Positions 45,885-56,662 are shown, counted from the stretch's first letter. The stretch: 64,000 nt of DNA from Leptospira gomenensis (GCF_004770155.1 NZ_RQFA01000063.1:10006-74005); one strand, 5' to 3'. Numbers and translations are program-made. Notes: generated from the sequence alone by a model not told the origin.

Positions 45885-46964
45885 ATGGATAAAATCATCA
45901 ACGATCCGGAAGCGATCCACAAGATCCTTCAGTCCTTATTTACGAAGTTGCCCGTCGCCATTCTCGTAAACGGTAGACCGTTTCCCGCACGAGTCGCCGG
46001 TCTGAAGGACGCGGTTCGGATCGTAGTCACCTTACCTTCTGGAACGGAACCGGAACCCAGTCGTACTCTTTTTCTGATCCACAATCACCATCGTTTCGCG
46101 GCCAACTTCAAAGTGGAGATGCACAATCCTTCCAACGGAGTGGAACTGTTGCAGGCGAATTCCATCCACGTCTCCACCGCACAACGTGCGGAACAGAGGA
46201 TTCATGTGGATCCTTCCGCAAACGGAAAAACGAGTCTTACCAATATCATCAACCAAACCAATCTAAGAAAGACCTTGGGTTTCGCGGATAAGAAGATCGA
46301 CGAAATCGTAAAAAAACACGCCAAACAGCTCCGCGATAATTATCCGTTTTCGGGGATTTTCTTTTCGGACCGGATGGACAACCGTCTTCGTCTGATGTAT
46401 AACTTCGATCAACCCATCTTCGTCTCCGATCGCACATCGCGCGGAGACGGAAGCGGCGGTCCTCAGTTTCTTCCCTTTTCGGAATATCTCAAATTGATTT
46501 CCGTCAACAAACTCGAGGCGAGGATCACTTCCGAAATTTCCATCATGATCCGGTACAAAGGATATACGCCCCTCGGTTATATCCAGATCCTTTCGGAAAA
46601 AGAGCTTACTACGAACGATTTCAATTCCGCTAATATAGCCGCGAACGCGGTTTCCAAAGAGATCATCGCTTCCGGTTTTTTCCAGGAATCGAAGGAAAAA
46701 TGCGCGGTGGACAATATTTCCCTGCAAGGTCTCGGATTTTTTCATCCGCAGTCCATATTCTTCTCCAGAAGTTTTACCGTGGGGGAAACGATTTTATTCG
46801 ACCTCAATCTGGATGCGGAACGGAAAGGTACGTTTCGCGCCGTTATCCGAAACATCAACAACACGGATAAGACGTTCCGGATCGGTTGCGAATTTTTCAA
46901 CTTAAACGAGCGGGAAGAGAATATGATACAAACATACGTCGATTCCAAGGAAACCGAATCCTGA
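45885..46964 (+). CDS. DUF1577 / PilZ-like protein
   Basis: A 359-residue cytoplasmic protein with two halves. The N-terminal half (RPFPARVAGLKDAVRIVVTLPSG... NHHRFAANFKVEMHN) is beta-rich, like a YcgR-type domain. The C-terminal part has CAVDNISLQGLGFFHPQSIFFSRSF and FRAVIRNINNTDKTFRIGCEFFNL, typical of PilZ domains that bind cyclic di-GMP (the RxxxR is not obvious). This matches my memory of the DUF1577 family of Leptospira. A cyclic-di-GMP role would connect with the upstream GGDEF protein. Confidence 0.65.
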   Translation: MDKIINDPEAIHKILQSLFTKLPVAILVNGRPFPARVAGLKDAVRIVVTLPSGTEPEPSRTLFLIHNHHRFAANFKVEMHNPSNGVELLQANSIHVSTAQRAEQRIHVDPSANGKTSLTNIINQTNLRKTLGFADKKIDEIVKKHAKQLRDNYPFSGIFFSDRMDNRLRLMYNFDQPIFVSDRTSRGDGSGGPQFLPFSEYLKLISVNKLEARITSEISIMIRYKGYTPLGYIQILSEKELTTNDFNSANIAANAVSKEIIASGFFQESKEKCAVDNISLQGLGFFHPQSIFFSRSFTVGETILFDLNLDAERKGTFRAVIRNINNTDKTFRIGCEFFNLNEREENMIQTYVDSKETES

Positions 46965-47002
46965 ATTCTCCTTCTTTCGCTTCCGATGCGGATTCTCACG
47001 AT

Positions 47003-48052
47003 ATGCGGACCGATTCTACGTCCACTCTGAGCGTTACGGTGGGCGCAGAGGATTCCGGACTTCGTCTCGATCATTTCCTCGCCCAAAAGTTCACGTATCA
47101 TTCCCGAACGGTTTGGCAAAAAGAGATCGGTGCGGAAAGGATTCTACTTTCCGGAAGAAAGGCCAAACCAGGCTCCGTTTTGAAGGAAGGGGAAACCGTC
47201 GTTTATCTTCCGCGGTTTCCGGAAGAACCGCCCGTGCGCACCGACTACGGGATTTTGTTCGAGGATGAATTTCTGATCGCGGTCGATAAACCCGGAGATC
47301 TGCCGGTTCATCCCGCTGGCGTTTATCGTAAGGGAAATCTTTTGACCCTGCTCGCCGAATCCGGAAATCGTCCGAATCTTTTTCCGATCCATCGTTTGGA
47401 TCGGGAAACCTCCGGCGTAGTGTTGTTCGCAAAGGATCAGAACACCGCTTCCTCGATCGCGGCTCTTTTTTCTTCGGGGAATATTCAAAAATACTATATT
47501 ACGAAAGTGTATGGTAGTTTTCCGAAACGAGTCCGAGCTTTCGGGATTTTGACCCCGGACCCTGATTCCAAAATCAGGAAAAAAAGGAAGTTCTCCGTTT
47601 CGGAGACGTCCGGTTACGGGTTTAGGTTCCGAAATAAGTCCGGATCCTTCTTTCCTAAACAAAACGATTTTTTCCCGAAAGGGGAAATCTGTCTGACCTA
47701 TTTTAGAAAAATTGAATCCATTTCCGTTTCGTCCGATCCGCGAGTAAAAACGTATGATCCGGATGAAAATTTAGGTTCATACGTTCTGTGTAAACCCGCG
47801 ACCGGAAGGATGCATCAGATCCGGGCCACGTTATACGGCCTTGGGTTCCCCTTATTCGGGGATAAACTTTACGGAAAGGACGAGGAGGTTTTTCTGGAAT
47901 TTATAGAGGGGAAAAATCCGGATCTGACTTTGCGTCTCGGAATGCAAAGACAGGCCTTACACGCGTATGCGCTGCGATTCGTCCATCCGGTTACGAAAAA
48001 AAGGATGAAGATCCGAGCCCCTTTGCCGGAGGATTTTTATGAACGTTCGTAA
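47003..48052 (+). CDS. RluA-family pseudouridine synthase
   Basis: A 349-residue enzyme. An S4-like RNA-binding domain (LRLDHFLAQKFTYHSRTVWQKEIGAERILLSG) precedes the catalytic domain, where FPIHRLDRETSGVVLFAK contains the essential Asp and CKPATGRMHQIRATLYGLGFPLFGDKLYG completes the site. A long insert (about 190-270, basic) lies in the middle. The start is set at ATG 47003; the previous stop lies 38 bases earlier. Substrate (rRNA or tRNA position) unknown. Confidence 0.9.
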   Translation: MRTDSTSTLSVTVGAEDSGLRLDHFLAQKFTYHSRTVWQKEIGAERILLSGRKAKPGSVLKEGETVVYLPRFPEEPPVRTDYGILFEDEFLIAVDKPGDLPVHPAGVYRKGNLLTLLAESGNRPNLFPIHRLDRETSGVVLFAKDQNTASSIAALFSSGNIQKYYITKVYGSFPKRVRAFGILTPDPDSKIRKKRKFSVSETSGYGFRFRNKSGSFFPKQNDFFPKGEICLTYFRKIESISVSSDPRVKTYDPDENLGSYVLCKPATGRMHQIRATLYGLGFPLFGDKLYGKDEEVFLEFIEGKNPDLTLRLGMQRQALHAYALRFVHPVTKKRMKIRAPLPEDFYERS

Positions 48053-49481
48053 CCCTGGACTTTTCGAATCCTTGATTCCGGTCGTCGTACTCGTGTCCGG
48101 GTTGGGATACGCGGGTTTCGTATTCGGAAACGGAACCGTGGACGGACCCGCGCAGATGATTTTGATTTTATCCGGAACGGTCGCGGCACTTCTGGGAATT
48201 CGTCGCGGCACGGGATGGGAATCGCTGGAAGAATACATTCTGGATTCTTTGAAGAACGTACTCAAACCGGTGTTGATCTTATTGTTGATCGGTTCACTGA
48301 TCGGAATTTGGATTTGGTCGGGAATCGTTCCCGCTATGATCGTATGGGGTTTGAAACTGCTCGAACCTTCCTTCTTTTTGGTCACAGCCTGTTTTTTGTC
48401 CTCGATCGTATCCTTGATCACCGGGAGTTCCTGGTCCACCGCGGGTACGATCGGTATCGCGCTTATGGGAATCGGAATCACTCTGGGAATTTCCCCCGGA
48501 GTCGCCGCTGGGGCAGTCGTTTCGGGCGCGTATTTCGGCGATAAACTTTCTCCGTTTTCGGAAACGACGAATTTAGCGTCTTCGATCGCGGGAACACCTT
48601 TGTTCAAACACATTCAACATATGTTATATACTACGATTCCCGCGATGGCGATCGCGTTGGTCGCTTTCACCGTGATCGGTCTGGGTTATGCCGGAAACGA
48701 AACTTCCGAAGGAAAAGTCGGCGAGGTGATCGCCCTTTTGTCCAGGACGTTTCGCATTCATCCGGCTTTGTTCGTTCCTCCGGTTCTCACCTTCGTTTTG
48801 ATCTATTTCAAAATTCCGGCGATCCCTTCCATTCTTGCGGGAATCTTGTCCGGAGCTATCTCCGGAATTTTCCTGCAACACCCGGATCTGCACTTTCAAG
48901 CGGTTTATCGGGAAGTTTTGACGGCTGCTTCCAAAGGGAATTCGGCGGATACGGGAAACGAGCTGACCGACGCTCTTCTTTCCAGAGGAGGTATGGCCTC
49001 GATGCTTCCCACGGTATGGCTGATTTTTTCCGCGATGTTTTTTGCGGGCGCTATGGAAGGGGCAGGATTCATACAAAAGATCACGAAGGCGATCTTGAAA
49101 TTCGCGAACACGGACCGTTCGCTTTTGACCGGAACGATTCTGACGAGCTTCGCTTCCAATCTACTTTCTTCCGATCAATATCTTTCCATTTTGGTTCCAG
49201 GTAAGATGTTTAAAAAAGCGTACGAGGAACGAGGACTGGATCCGAAAAATCTTTCCCGTGCTCTGGAGGATTCGGGAACCGTCACCTCGGCGCTCGTTCC
49301 CTGGAATACCTGCGGTTCGTTTATGGCGGCGGCGTTGGGTGTTCCGGTCGTCGTGTTTTTACCGTTTGCGTTTTTCAATCTCGTCAGTCCGTTTATTTCC
49401 CTGTTGTGCGCGTGGACCGGATGGACGATCCGTAAGAGTTCGCCCGTATCGAATTCCGAAAACGCGGAATCTCCCGGTTGA
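48039..49481 (+). CDS. nhaC: NhaC-family Na+/H+ antiporter
   Basis: A 480-residue polytopic transporter with around 11 helices. Characteristic stretches: SIVSLITGSSWSTAGTIGIALMGIG, GAYFGDKLSPFSETTNLA and GMASMLPTVWLIFSAMFFAGAMEGAG, and later FASNLLSSDQYLSILVPG and ALEDSGTVTSALVPWNTCGSFMAAALG. Likely exchanges Na+ for H+ across the inner membrane. It overlaps the end of the pseudouridine synthase gene by 14 bases, in another frame. Confidence 0.9.
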   Translation: MNVRNPGLFESLIPVVVLVSGLGYAGFVFGNGTVDGPAQMILILSGTVAALLGIRRGTGWESLEEYILDSLKNVLKPVLILLLIGSLIGIWIWSGIVPAMIVWGLKLLEPSFFLVTACFLSSIVSLITGSSWSTAGTIGIALMGIGITLGISPGVAAGAVVSGAYFGDKLSPFSETTNLASSIAGTPLFKHIQHMLYTTIPAMAIALVAFTVIGLGYAGNETSEGKVGEVIALLSRTFRIHPALFVPPVLTFVLIYFKIPAIPSILAGILSGAISGIFLQHPDLHFQAVYREVLTAASKGNSADTGNELTDALLSRGGMASMLPTVWLIFSAMFFAGAMEGAGFIQKITKAILKFANTDRSLLTGTILTSFASNLLSSDQYLSILVPGKMFKKAYEERGLDPKNLSRALEDSGTVTSALVPWNTCGSFMAAALGVPVVVFLPFAFFNLVSPFISLLCAWTGWTIRKSSPVSNSENAESPG

Positions 49482-49540
49482 AACCCTGGCGTTTAGCGCG
49501 CGTTATTCGATTTGGAAAAAATATTCTGTTTTTTTAATAT

Positions 49541-50278
49541 TCAAAGAAACGTTTTTAATAGGACGAACACTCCTAAATCGATCCCACAAAGATAAAACCA
49601 GCCCGCAAACGAGGGAGGGGATACCGATTCTCGGACCAAAATACGGACCGAACGGCTCAGAACCTTTTGTAACTCTTCGGAACTAGGATTCTCCTTATCC
49701 TGAATTCCGTCTCCCACTTCGTTTAACAACGAATCCAGTTTCAACTTCTTGGAAAAACGGGCGACCAGAAAACGGAAGGGGGAGGGAAGGTCTTCCAATT
49801 TGGAAAGATAATACGGGAGATTTCGGATCTGTTCGGCCAGGGAAAAATTTTTACCGGAGGAGCGGTCCGATTCCGCCCGTTTGCGGATTGCGGTTTCCAG
49901 TTTTTCGGAAAGATATCCGCTGACCAGTTCCAGGTTTTCGTTGAGCGCGAAGGAATACAGTGCTTTGTCGATCCCGCGTTTTTTGCCGTATAAAAAGTGA
50001 AGTCCCGGAAAAACCACGGCGAAACAGAGCACGATCAGTGTGACCGGCCAGAGTTCGAATACGATTACGACTAACGCGATAACGGCGCCGATTCCTCCGG
50101 CTCTTGCGATCGGCATCGAGCCTATATTCGAAGTTAGGGATTTCATTTCGGGAAACAAAAACGCGAGGAGGATCAGGTTTAAGGTCAATCCCAAAAGGGA
50201 AAAAAACAACACATTCGCTAAGATATGGAACGAGGCCCTTGTGGTGGCTTTGAGTACGGTGGTCGCTTCTATTTTCAT
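49541..50278 (-). CDS. Membrane protein of unknown function
   Basis: A 245-residue protein; start taken at MKIEATTVLKATTR (50278), though a frame begins at 50311. Hydrophobic helices at about 18-43 and 58-98, a soluble helical part (LENLELVSGYLSEKLETAIRKRAESD), and a last helix at the C-terminus. No family recognised. Confidence 0.7.
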   Translation of the reverse strand: MKIEATTVLKATTRASFHILANVLFFSLLGLTLNLILLAFLFPEMKSLTSNIGSMPIARAGGIGAVIALVVIVFELWPVTLIVLCFAVVFPGLHFLYGKKRGIDKALYSFALNENLELVSGYLSEKLETAIRKRAESDRSSGKNFSLAEQIRNLPYYLSKLEDLPSPFRFLVARFSKKLKLDSLLNEVGDGIQDKENPSSEELQKVLSRSVRILVRESVSPPSFAGWFYLCGIDLGVFVLLKTFL

Positions 50279-50418
50279 TCGTTTCAAATTCTCCCGGAAT
50301 AACGGATACAATCCGATCCCCGGAAAATCACCCCATTTTCACCCGATGGATCGTCGAATTCCCTCTTTTTTTCCTTGGAAACCCGAGCGAAGGCCGATAT
50401 AAAAAGATAGAGAAAACC

Positions 50419-51426
50419 ATGGTTGCCAGAATTTTAACAGCGTCTATCGCCTTCATTCTTATTTCCGGAGAACTCCTTTGGGCCGTGTCGCCGGATCAGA
50501 CCAATCTCGGGATCCTTATCGGGGAAAACAAAATCAATCTGAAGTTCATCAATATTTGCGTAAGCAATATGGCCCCGATTTTGGAGGAAGGAAACCAAAC
50601 AGATAAACAACCGCCTAACAATACCAAGGCGGAAACCGGATCCGCTACGAATTCCGGAACGGGACCGGGCGGAAAAGAGGAACTTTATAAAAAGTTGAAC
50701 GCTCTTCCTTCCTACACGAGTTTAAAAAAGGCGAACCAACTCGATTTCAACGGTAACATGTGGTATTATCAGAGCAATTACAGTCTTTCCTTTAAAAACC
50801 TCCGCGGAGCGCAAGGGGAAATGAAGGACCTTTATCAGGCGACTCATGAATTGTATCTTCAGAACTCGCGGGTAATCCTGGAACACGCATCCCCTTTGAT
50901 CGTACGAAGCAACGATAAAATCGCGCAACACCTTTTGAGACTCGGTTTTCGGGATCTGAAAAGTTCGGAGGATCATTTCACAACTGCATATAATTCCGCG
51001 CCGTATCAGTTCAGATATAAGCTGCTTTTACACAGCGAAGGTATGAAGATCGCGAGAAGGGCAAGAAGGTTCGCGTTACTCGCCATGATCGCCTCCAAAA
51101 CTCCCGCCGAAGACAAACCCGAATATCAATTCGTCAATCTCGACGATATCAAAGCTACCGCCGAAAAAGAGGATATCTCCGATTACGAAAGGATCCGCAA
51201 TACGCTCATAAATTATATAGACAACGATCTTCTCCAACGGACCATCGTTCCCCCGGGTGAATCGAAGGACAGACCGGTGGACATATTGGAAGTACACGAC
51301 GACAACTATTCCATCATAACCTCGGGAAGGGTTTCGTTTATGGATATGAGCAACGACGAGATTCGTACGGACGATATGGTCCGTAAGGAAACGCTTCCTC
51401 CTATTCCGACGAAAACCGGCAATTAA
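50419..51426 (+). CDS. Secreted helical protein, unknown function
   Basis: A 335-residue protein with signal MVARILTASIAFILISGELLWA. A disordered Asn/Thr/Gly stretch (55-90) is followed by a largely alpha-helical region (LYKKLNALPSYTSLKKANQLDFNGNMWYYQSNYSLSFKNLRGAQGEMKDLYQATHELYLQNSRVILEHASPLIVRS). No family recognised. It forms an operon with the next gene, 22 bases on. Confidence 0.72.
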   Translation: MVARILTASIAFILISGELLWAVSPDQTNLGILIGENKINLKFINICVSNMAPILEEGNQTDKQPPNNTKAETGSATNSGTGPGGKEELYKKLNALPSYTSLKKANQLDFNGNMWYYQSNYSLSFKNLRGAQGEMKDLYQATHELYLQNSRVILEHASPLIVRSNDKIAQHLLRLGFRDLKSSEDHFTTAYNSAPYQFRYKLLLHSEGMKIARRARRFALLAMIASKTPAEDKPEYQFVNLDDIKATAEKEDISDYERIRNTLINYIDNDLLQRTIVPPGESKDRPVDILEVHDDNYSIITSGRVSFMDMSNDEIRTDDMVRKETLPPIPTKTGN

Positions 51427-51448
51427 AAAAGGGGAAAAGGAATTACGA

Positions 51449-52066
51449 ATGAAAACGGCGTTTTATACCGTCTTTAAAACGATTTCTTTTTTTCTAATTT
51501 ATTGTTTTCTAATGGAAGGCGTATCCTATCCGGGGGCGCTTTCCTTCCGCGAAAAGAAAAAAAACGTGGAGCGCAGGATTAAAGTTCTGGAGGAATCGGC
51601 TAAGTCCGTTCCTTATCGGAACCAGAACTCGAACTGGGAACGTCTGAAAAATTCTCAAAACCGTTTTCAAAACGCGTATCGATCCGGAACCTCTCAGGAA
51701 AGGGAGGAGTCCCTTCTTCTTTTGGAACGCGCCGTCGCGCAGATCACCCCACAATTTGCCGAAGAGGGAAAAAAGCTCGCACAGGGGTTGATCGTCCGTT
51801 ATTCGGAAGCGTATCTTCACGGAAAAGATCATAAGGAAGAAACGGTTCCAGACGCACGTAGGGAAGAACGCGCGGCGTCTTATTTTCGAATGGCCAAAGA
51901 GGAATTAGCTCTCGCGGAAAAGTTCGACCGGGATAGGAACGATTCGTATGCAATCGTCCTCTACGGAAGATCGATCCGTTATTCGCTTTCGGCCCTTGAA
52001 ACGATGGGTTTCGAAACGCCGGACGGTTACGAAAACGTTCCGGTAAAAAAAGCGAAACGTCTTTAA
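51449..52066 (+). CDS. Secreted hypothetical helical protein
   Basis: A 205-residue protein with signal region FYTVFKTISFFLIYCFLMEGVSYPGA. The mature part is helical and charged (KKKNVERRIKVLEESAKSVP, SLLLLERAVAQITPQFAEEGKKLAQGLIVRYSEAYL, FRMAKEELALAEKFDRDRND). The last part resembles a TPR/helical bundle as in the partner upstream. The pair may act together in the periplasm. Function unknown. Confidence 0.7.
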   Translation: MKTAFYTVFKTISFFLIYCFLMEGVSYPGALSFREKKKNVERRIKVLEESAKSVPYRNQNSNWERLKNSQNRFQNAYRSGTSQEREESLLLLERAVAQITPQFAEEGKKLAQGLIVRYSEAYLHGKDHKEETVPDARREERAASYFRMAKEELALAEKFDRDRNDSYAIVLYGRSIRYSLSALETMGFETPDGYENVPVKKAKRL

Positions 52067-52109
52067 CGCGTGTTCGGCGACGACTCGAGATCTTTTCGTT
52101 TAACGTATT

Positions 52110-52418
52110 TCAACGTTCTTCGGGAGGGATCGCCGAAAGTTTTTTGGCGAATCGTTCGTGTTCTTCTTCGTTTATCGGTCTGATCTTTTTGAAAGTGCCC
52201 GCCGGATATTTTCCCAAATAGTTGTCTCCTTTCCAATTCGTTTTCGGACGAATGGGACGAGGAACGAAATTTCCTCCGCAATTCGGGCAAATACCGTGGA
52301 GGTGACGTTCGTTACATTCCGCGCAGAACGTACATTCGAAGGAACAGATCACTACATCCTTGGTTTCGGGAGGAAGATCCTTTCCACAATTTTCACAGAC
52401 CGGTCTTAGTTCGAGCAT
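52110..52418 (-). CDS. DUF1272 zinc-ribbon protein
   Basis: A 102-residue protein beginning MLELRPVCENCGKDLPPETKD, with VICSFECTFCAECNERHLHGICPNCGG. This is the DUF1272 layout: four CxxC-type pairs binding one or two zinc ions. Family members are normally 60-80 residues; this one has a 40-residue helical tail. Role unknown. Confidence 0.88.
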   Translation of the reverse strand: MLELRPVCENCGKDLPPETKDVVICSFECTFCAECNERHLHGICPNCGGNFVPRPIRPKTNWKGDNYLGKYPAGTFKKIRPINEEEHERFAKKLSAIPPEER

Positions 52419-52545
52419 GACCGTACGCTGTTTTCGATTCGCGGAAAAACAATCCGTTTTTTTTTATTTCATTTCCCCAAACGAGTCGTTGATTCCAAAA
52501 TCTAAGTCGTGTTACGTTGACGATGAAATCAACGTATGCGGGGTT

Positions 52546-53589
52546 TTATCTTTGTTCGATCTTGTCTTCCGATGTCTTTCGCTCCGATTCGGGGGAGTTT
52601 TCGGAGGAAACCTTTTCCTTCTCAGGAACTTTTTCCTGATCGGAAGTGAAATCGTATTTTTCTAATTTAGAATTTTCTAATTCTGTAATTTCGATCGATA
52701 CGGCCGCGGTGATGGCGTAATCGTAAAGACGATAATCATCGCCTCGATACAAAGGATATCGATACGATAGATTGAAATTCAGCCGCTCCGAAAGATTCAC
52801 CGAGAACCCCAGGCTCGCTTCCCGAAAGATAGAGGGGACTTTTCCTTCGTTGTTTTTTTTGAGATCCACTCCTTCGTAAGGAGTTCTATAAAGATATCCT
52901 ACGAAAAAGGAAAGACCCGGCTTCCAAAGATAAGTGACGTAGGCGGAAAGGAGCGTGGCTTTTTTTAACTCGTAAACTTCGTCGGGCGCGGTTGAAGAAG
53001 GATTTCGAAGCCAATAAGGAATGCCGTCGTTGTCTTGGAGATTGTTCGGTCTCGATTTGGACAAGGGAAAAATTCCGCTGGCCTTTCCCACAAAACTGAA
53101 CTTCCCGGTCAGATAACCGAGGGTTAATCCCGGGATTCCCGAATAGTAATTTCCTCCGGTGAATTTGTCCGTGTCAGGGCCGGACGGAAAACCCAGATTG
53201 GCGCTCAATACTACGAAGTAATTTTTTTGGAAATCTATCAGAGGGAGGTATTTGATTCCGATATACGTTTTGCCGATCCGAGCGGCGTCCGATCTGTTCT
53301 TCTGCTCGTAATAATTGTAGGGAGTGCTCAGATTTAGGGCGAACATTCCGTTTTTCAGGTTCATTTCCCCGTAGAACGTAGTAGTATGAATATTGCTGTT
53401 TTCGTTTGTCTGTTTATAAAAATCCTGCGTTAATACGAAGTAGTTCGCTGGTTTTTCGCGTTTGCCGGTGAAAGGATCCACGAAACGGGTTGAGGCCTGG
53501 TCGCTTCCTCCCATTCCGGTGTGGTGTGAATAGGCGGAGTCTGCGAATAACGAACAAAGGGCGAGAAATATTAGAAGTTTATGTTTCAT
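52546..53589 (-). CDS. Outer membrane beta-barrel protein, end of MbnPH operon
   Basis: A 347-residue exported protein with signal [21 protein letters not shown], then [12 protein letters not shown], a histidine/methionine start of the mature chain that could bind metal. The rest alternates aromatic and polar residues in amphipathic strands ([56 protein letters not shown]), as in transporters of the MetA/phenol-degradation barrel type. The start TAATG shares a base with the preceding stop. The last 45 residues are acidic and disordered. Confidence 0.75.
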   Translation of the reverse strand: MKHKLLIFLALCSLFADSAYSHHTGMGGSDQASTRFVDPFTGKREKPANYFVLTQDFYKQTNENSNIHTTTFYGEMNLKNGMFALNLSTPYNYYEQKNRSDAARIGKTYIGIKYLPLIDFQKNYFVVLSANLGFPSGPDTDKFTGGNYYSGIPGLTLGYLTGKFSFVGKASGIFPLSKSRPNNLQDNDGIPYWLRNPSSTAPDEVYELKKATLLSAYVTYLWKPGLSFFVGYLYRTPYEGVDLKKNNEGKVPSIFREASLGFSVNLSERLNFNLSYRYPLYRGDDYRLYDYAITAAVSIEITELENSKLEKYDFTSDQEKVPEKEKVSSENSPESERKTSEDKIEQR

Positions 53590-54479
53590 TAAAATACCGT
53601 GCAGCCGGTCGGAAATACGACTCTGTCTTGTCGGGAGATATTGGCCAATATCGATACGTAGAGGTTCGTATTCTGATACGGATTGATTTCCACCGGATCC
53701 GCAAGCGCCGAAATCGTATCCAACAGGGAAACCCCGTTCTGATCCGGAAAAATTCCGTTCCAAAGCCAGTTTACCGGAAACGCCGCTTGTAGTTCGGGTG
53801 CGACGTCGATTCTGCAACGCGGAAAAAGTTCCGTAACGAAATCGGTGGTCCTAATTCTCACGTTACGCGTCACACCGGCCGGTACGGTCCTTTCGATCCG
53901 GAAACGAAGATCCATGGACCGGATTTTATATTTTACCGAAGCCAAATAACCCGCGGGCGCTCCCGAAATCGAGGGAGCCTGAGACACGTGTACGTCTCCG
54001 GTCAAAATAGTTCCGTTCGAGGTCTCCATTCCGCTATCCGTAAAGGAGGGAGTTCCGTACTCCTGCGCGTACGGAGAAGTTACGGGAAGATCCAAAGGGA
54101 CCGTATAAGGAGTGTGCGATTGTGTCGAGTGCTCTCCGTTGGAAATCGTTCTCGATTGTCCGGGCACGACCGGGACCGGGTTGGGATTGATCCGGATCGA
54201 TACGCCGTTCCAAATGATTTCGGAACCGGTTTGAAGAAGGATACGATACGTCGAGGTTCCGGAAACTACGTCGAACGAAGAAATGTTCGCATCCTGCTGG
54301 TCATCCGTATAATTAATGTTAGGTGAAAAGGAGGAAGGACGTTGTCCATAAAGAGTCAAAAGTCTTTGTAGGGTTTTGGCCTCCTCTTTTTCGGAATTGC
54401 CGACCGAGCCGAAGGTGCAGGCGCCCGTCGCGACGAGGACGAGCGCGTATTTAAAAAGGATCGCTGTGGGACGGATCAT
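53589..54479 (-). CDS. Lipoprotein of the MbnPH operon
   Basis: A 296-residue lipoprotein (signal [21 protein letters not shown], Cys21). Beta-rich mature chain ([52 protein letters not shown]). Not recognised on its own; the operon links it with MbnH and MbnP. Its first 29 bases overlap the end of the MbnH gene, so translation is probably coupled. Confidence 0.72.
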   Translation of the reverse strand: MIRPTAILFKYALVLVATGACTFGSVGNSEKEEAKTLQRLLTLYGQRPSSFSPNINYTDDQQDANISSFDVVSGTSTYRILLQTGSEIIWNGVSIRINPNPVPVVPGQSRTISNGEHSTQSHTPYTVPLDLPVTSPYAQEYGTPSFTDSGMETSNGTILTGDVHVSQAPSISGAPAGYLASVKYKIRSMDLRFRIERTVPAGVTRNVRIRTTDFVTELFPRCRIDVAPELQAAFPVNWLWNGIFPDQNGVSLLDTISALADPVEINPYQNTNLYVSILANISRQDRVVFPTGCTVF

Positions 54480-55650
54480 TTACAAACTCCGTATCCGTTA
54501 AACTTTTTAAGAAATTGACCAAGTCGGTTTTTTCTCCGGCGGTCAAACCCATGGGAAATACGAACGCGTTTTTGTTGGGGTTGGATCTCCCGTCTCCGGC
54601 GTCTGGACCGACGGTCAGGTTTCTTCCACCTTCATTGTAGTGTTCGACGACTTCCTCCAGCGTGGCGATGGAGCCGTCGTGCATATACGGCGCCGTCAAT
54701 TCCACGTTGCGGAGGGAAGGAGCCCTGAATTTTCCCCGATCGGAGTTTTGTCCGGTAAATTCGAAAATTCCCTGATTGCCGGCCGGATAGTTTCCCGTCC
54801 CGCCTACGTTGTACAAACCGTTGTTGTGAAAGGTAACTTCCTCCAAAACCGTTCCGCTATGAACGCTGGTCGCGGATAGGTTGAAACCTCCGTGACAATG
54901 AAAACATTCCCCTTTTTCGGAGAAAAAAATCTGGGCTCCGCGTAGGATCGACGCTCTTTTTGCCGTGTCGCCTAACGCGGATAAATCGCCGTCATACAGA
55001 TATTTATCGTAAGGAGAACGGCCTGAAATCAGAGTGCGTTCGAAACTTGCGATCGCCTTGATCATATTGGGGACGGTGAAGGGATCCCCGATAGGAAACG
55101 CTTTCGGAAACATTTCCGCGTATCTCGCGTCCGTTCTCAGTCGATCCAGGAGTTCTTCCTCGCGATCGGCTAATCCGAGTTCGACGGGCGATTCCCCGAA
55201 CAAAGGAACGAACATCTGATCCTCCAACTCGCGCAGCACCGGGTTGGCCCAGGTTTGTCGTAGGTTGTATACGATATTGACCAACGCTTGGGAGTTCCGA
55301 GGATGCGCCTGACCCGTGGAACCCACTGCCGTTAAAAGTCCGTCCGTAAACGCTTTGGATTGTAAGTGGCAACTTCCGCAGGATTGTGTTCGATTTCCGG
55401 AAAGTTTCGTATCGTAAAATAGAAATCTTCCCAGGTCCACCTTTTCCTGAGTCATCGGGTTCGTGGCCGGCACCAAAGGGACGGGAAATCCTTTCGGAAG
55501 ATTCCAGACGTAGGAGTTTTGCGGAATTCCCAGAAGAACGAGCCAACTTTCGTCTTTCTTTTTTTCCTTTTCGAAAGGAGAGAAAGGAAGAACCCCCGAA
55601 CCGCATTTTAGAAACGATATCACGAAAATTAAATATACAAAAAATCTCAT
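54451..55650 (-). CDS. mbnH: MbnH-like di-haem enzyme (cytochrome-c-peroxidase family)
   Basis: A 399-residue exported lipoprotein (signal ends FLKCG). The two haem sites are CGSCH ([15 protein letters not shown]) and CFHCH (CFHCHGGFN), and the CCP fold segments [30 protein letters not shown] and [31 protein letters not shown] are intact. In the metallo-mystery pair, MbnH oxidises a tryptophan of its partner MbnP to kynurenine to make a copper site. Partner gene is immediately upstream. A terminator precedes this gene. Confidence 0.88.
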   Translation of the reverse strand: MRFFVYLIFVISFLKCGSGVLPFSPFEKEKKKDESWLVLLGIPQNSYVWNLPKGFPVPLVPATNPMTQEKVDLGRFLFYDTKLSGNRTQSCGSCHLQSKAFTDGLLTAVGSTGQAHPRNSQALVNIVYNLRQTWANPVLRELEDQMFVPLFGESPVELGLADREEELLDRLRTDARYAEMFPKAFPIGDPFTVPNMIKAIASFERTLISGRSPYDKYLYDGDLSALGDTAKRASILRGAQIFFSEKGECFHCHGGFNLSATSVHSGTVLEEVTFHNNGLYNVGGTGNYPAGNQGIFEFTGQNSDRGKFRAPSLRNVELTAPYMHDGSIATLEEVVEHYNEGGRNLTVGPDAGDGRSNPNKNAFVFPMGLTAGEKTDLVNFLKSLTDTEFVNDPSHSDPF

Positions 55651-55662
55651 ATAGATTCCCTT

Positions 55663-55688
55663 AAAAAACCCGGAACATTCGTTCCGGG
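55663..55688 (-). terminator. Intrinsic terminator between mbnP and mbnH
   Basis: Minus strand: CCCGGAAC-GAAT-GTTCCGGG, a perfect 8-bp stem, followed by six T, only 12 bases before the mbnH ATG and its AAGGGAA Shine-Dalgarno. It probably reduces transcription of mbnH and following genes relative to mbnP. Confidence 0.82.
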
Positions 55689-55705
55689 CCGAAAACGTAC
55701 ACTTT

Positions 55706-56662
55706 CTAATTCTTAGGTTTTATCTTAAACACCGGTTGAACTGCGGTTTGCGGTTGGCCAGTCGCTAGTACCAATCCGATATTCGGAAAAAGCGTGGCAC
55801 AACCCGCGCTCATCATTCCCGCCGTCGCCGACATACACATCACCGCGGCAGGGTCGGCGGCGAGATCGATTCCCTGTAACAGGGCTTGTATGTCGATTTT
55901 GATCTCTTGTGTGGCGGGATTGAATCCTCCTTCCGGCGTTAAGGTTACGGGAATCCGATTGGCTCTGGCACAGGTGCTCGTACTTCCGGTTCCGGTGCAA
56001 TCTCCGCCTCCTATATGAAAGGAAGCACCCTGGGCCGCATTGACGGTTTCATCGGTTTCAAAATCCAATTTTAAGAATTTGTAACCTCCGGTCCAACCCC
56101 AGAACATACCCGAAAGATTCAGAGGGGCGGGTTGATTGTCTGCGTCGAGGTGATTGAGTTCTTCCGGAACTCCGACGATGAATTTGACTCCCCGGAAGAT
56201 TCCCGAAGGAACGTTACCCGAAACCGTGTTGTTGGTTTCTACGGTACCGTCGCATTGTCCGGTTTTATCCTCGAAGTCAAGGAGACTAACGTTTCCAGTT
56301 TGGAATTTACCGTCCTGGTTGAGAACGATCGGAATTTCCTCTCCCGAGTCGGTGATCAACGCGACTCCGTGGACGTACAATCGGAAATCGTGCAGACGAA
56401 AGGTCGTACTTTCGGCGATATGAGCGTTCGGAATAAACGGAACGGTTTCGAGGACGTTTTCGTGTCCGCGCAGAGTCGCTCCGCATTGGAGTTTTTGCGT
56501 TCCCGCATACGCTCCGAATTGGATTCCTGGAACTCCCGAGAAGGCTACGGCCGCGGCCATCGTCAAAAGTTCGTTATCGTCCTTTTTTTTGTCCCAAGGA
56601 CAATGAACGAGTGAAACACAGAAAATACAGATCCATAGACGGATCGCAGTTTTTTTAAACAT
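55706..56662 (-). CDS. mbnP: MbnP-like copper-binding lipoprotein (metallo-mystery pair, four-Cys motif)
   Basis: A 318-residue lipoprotein (lipobox ends VHC, Cys20). The family's hallmarks are visible: [13 protein letters not shown] at the start of the domain, [22 protein letters not shown], the [19 protein letters not shown] segment, then [20 protein letters not shown] with tryptophans available for oxidation, and paired cysteines further on ([23 protein letters not shown]). MbnP proteins bind copper after partner MbnH modifies a Trp. AGGAGT precedes the ATG. Confidence 0.87.
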   Translation of the reverse strand: MFKKTAIRLWICIFCVSLVHCPWDKKKDDNELLTMAAAVAFSGVPGIQFGAYAGTQKLQCGATLRGHENVLETVPFIPNAHIAESTTFRLHDFRLYVHGVALITDSGEEIPIVLNQDGKFQTGNVSLLDFEDKTGQCDGTVETNNTVSGNVPSGIFRGVKFIVGVPEELNHLDADNQPAPLNLSGMFWGWTGGYKFLKLDFETDETVNAAQGASFHIGGGDCTGTGSTSTCARANRIPVTLTPEGGFNPATQEIKIDIQALLQGIDLAADPAAVMCMSATAGMMSAGCATLFPNIGLVLATGQPQTAVQPVFKIKPKN

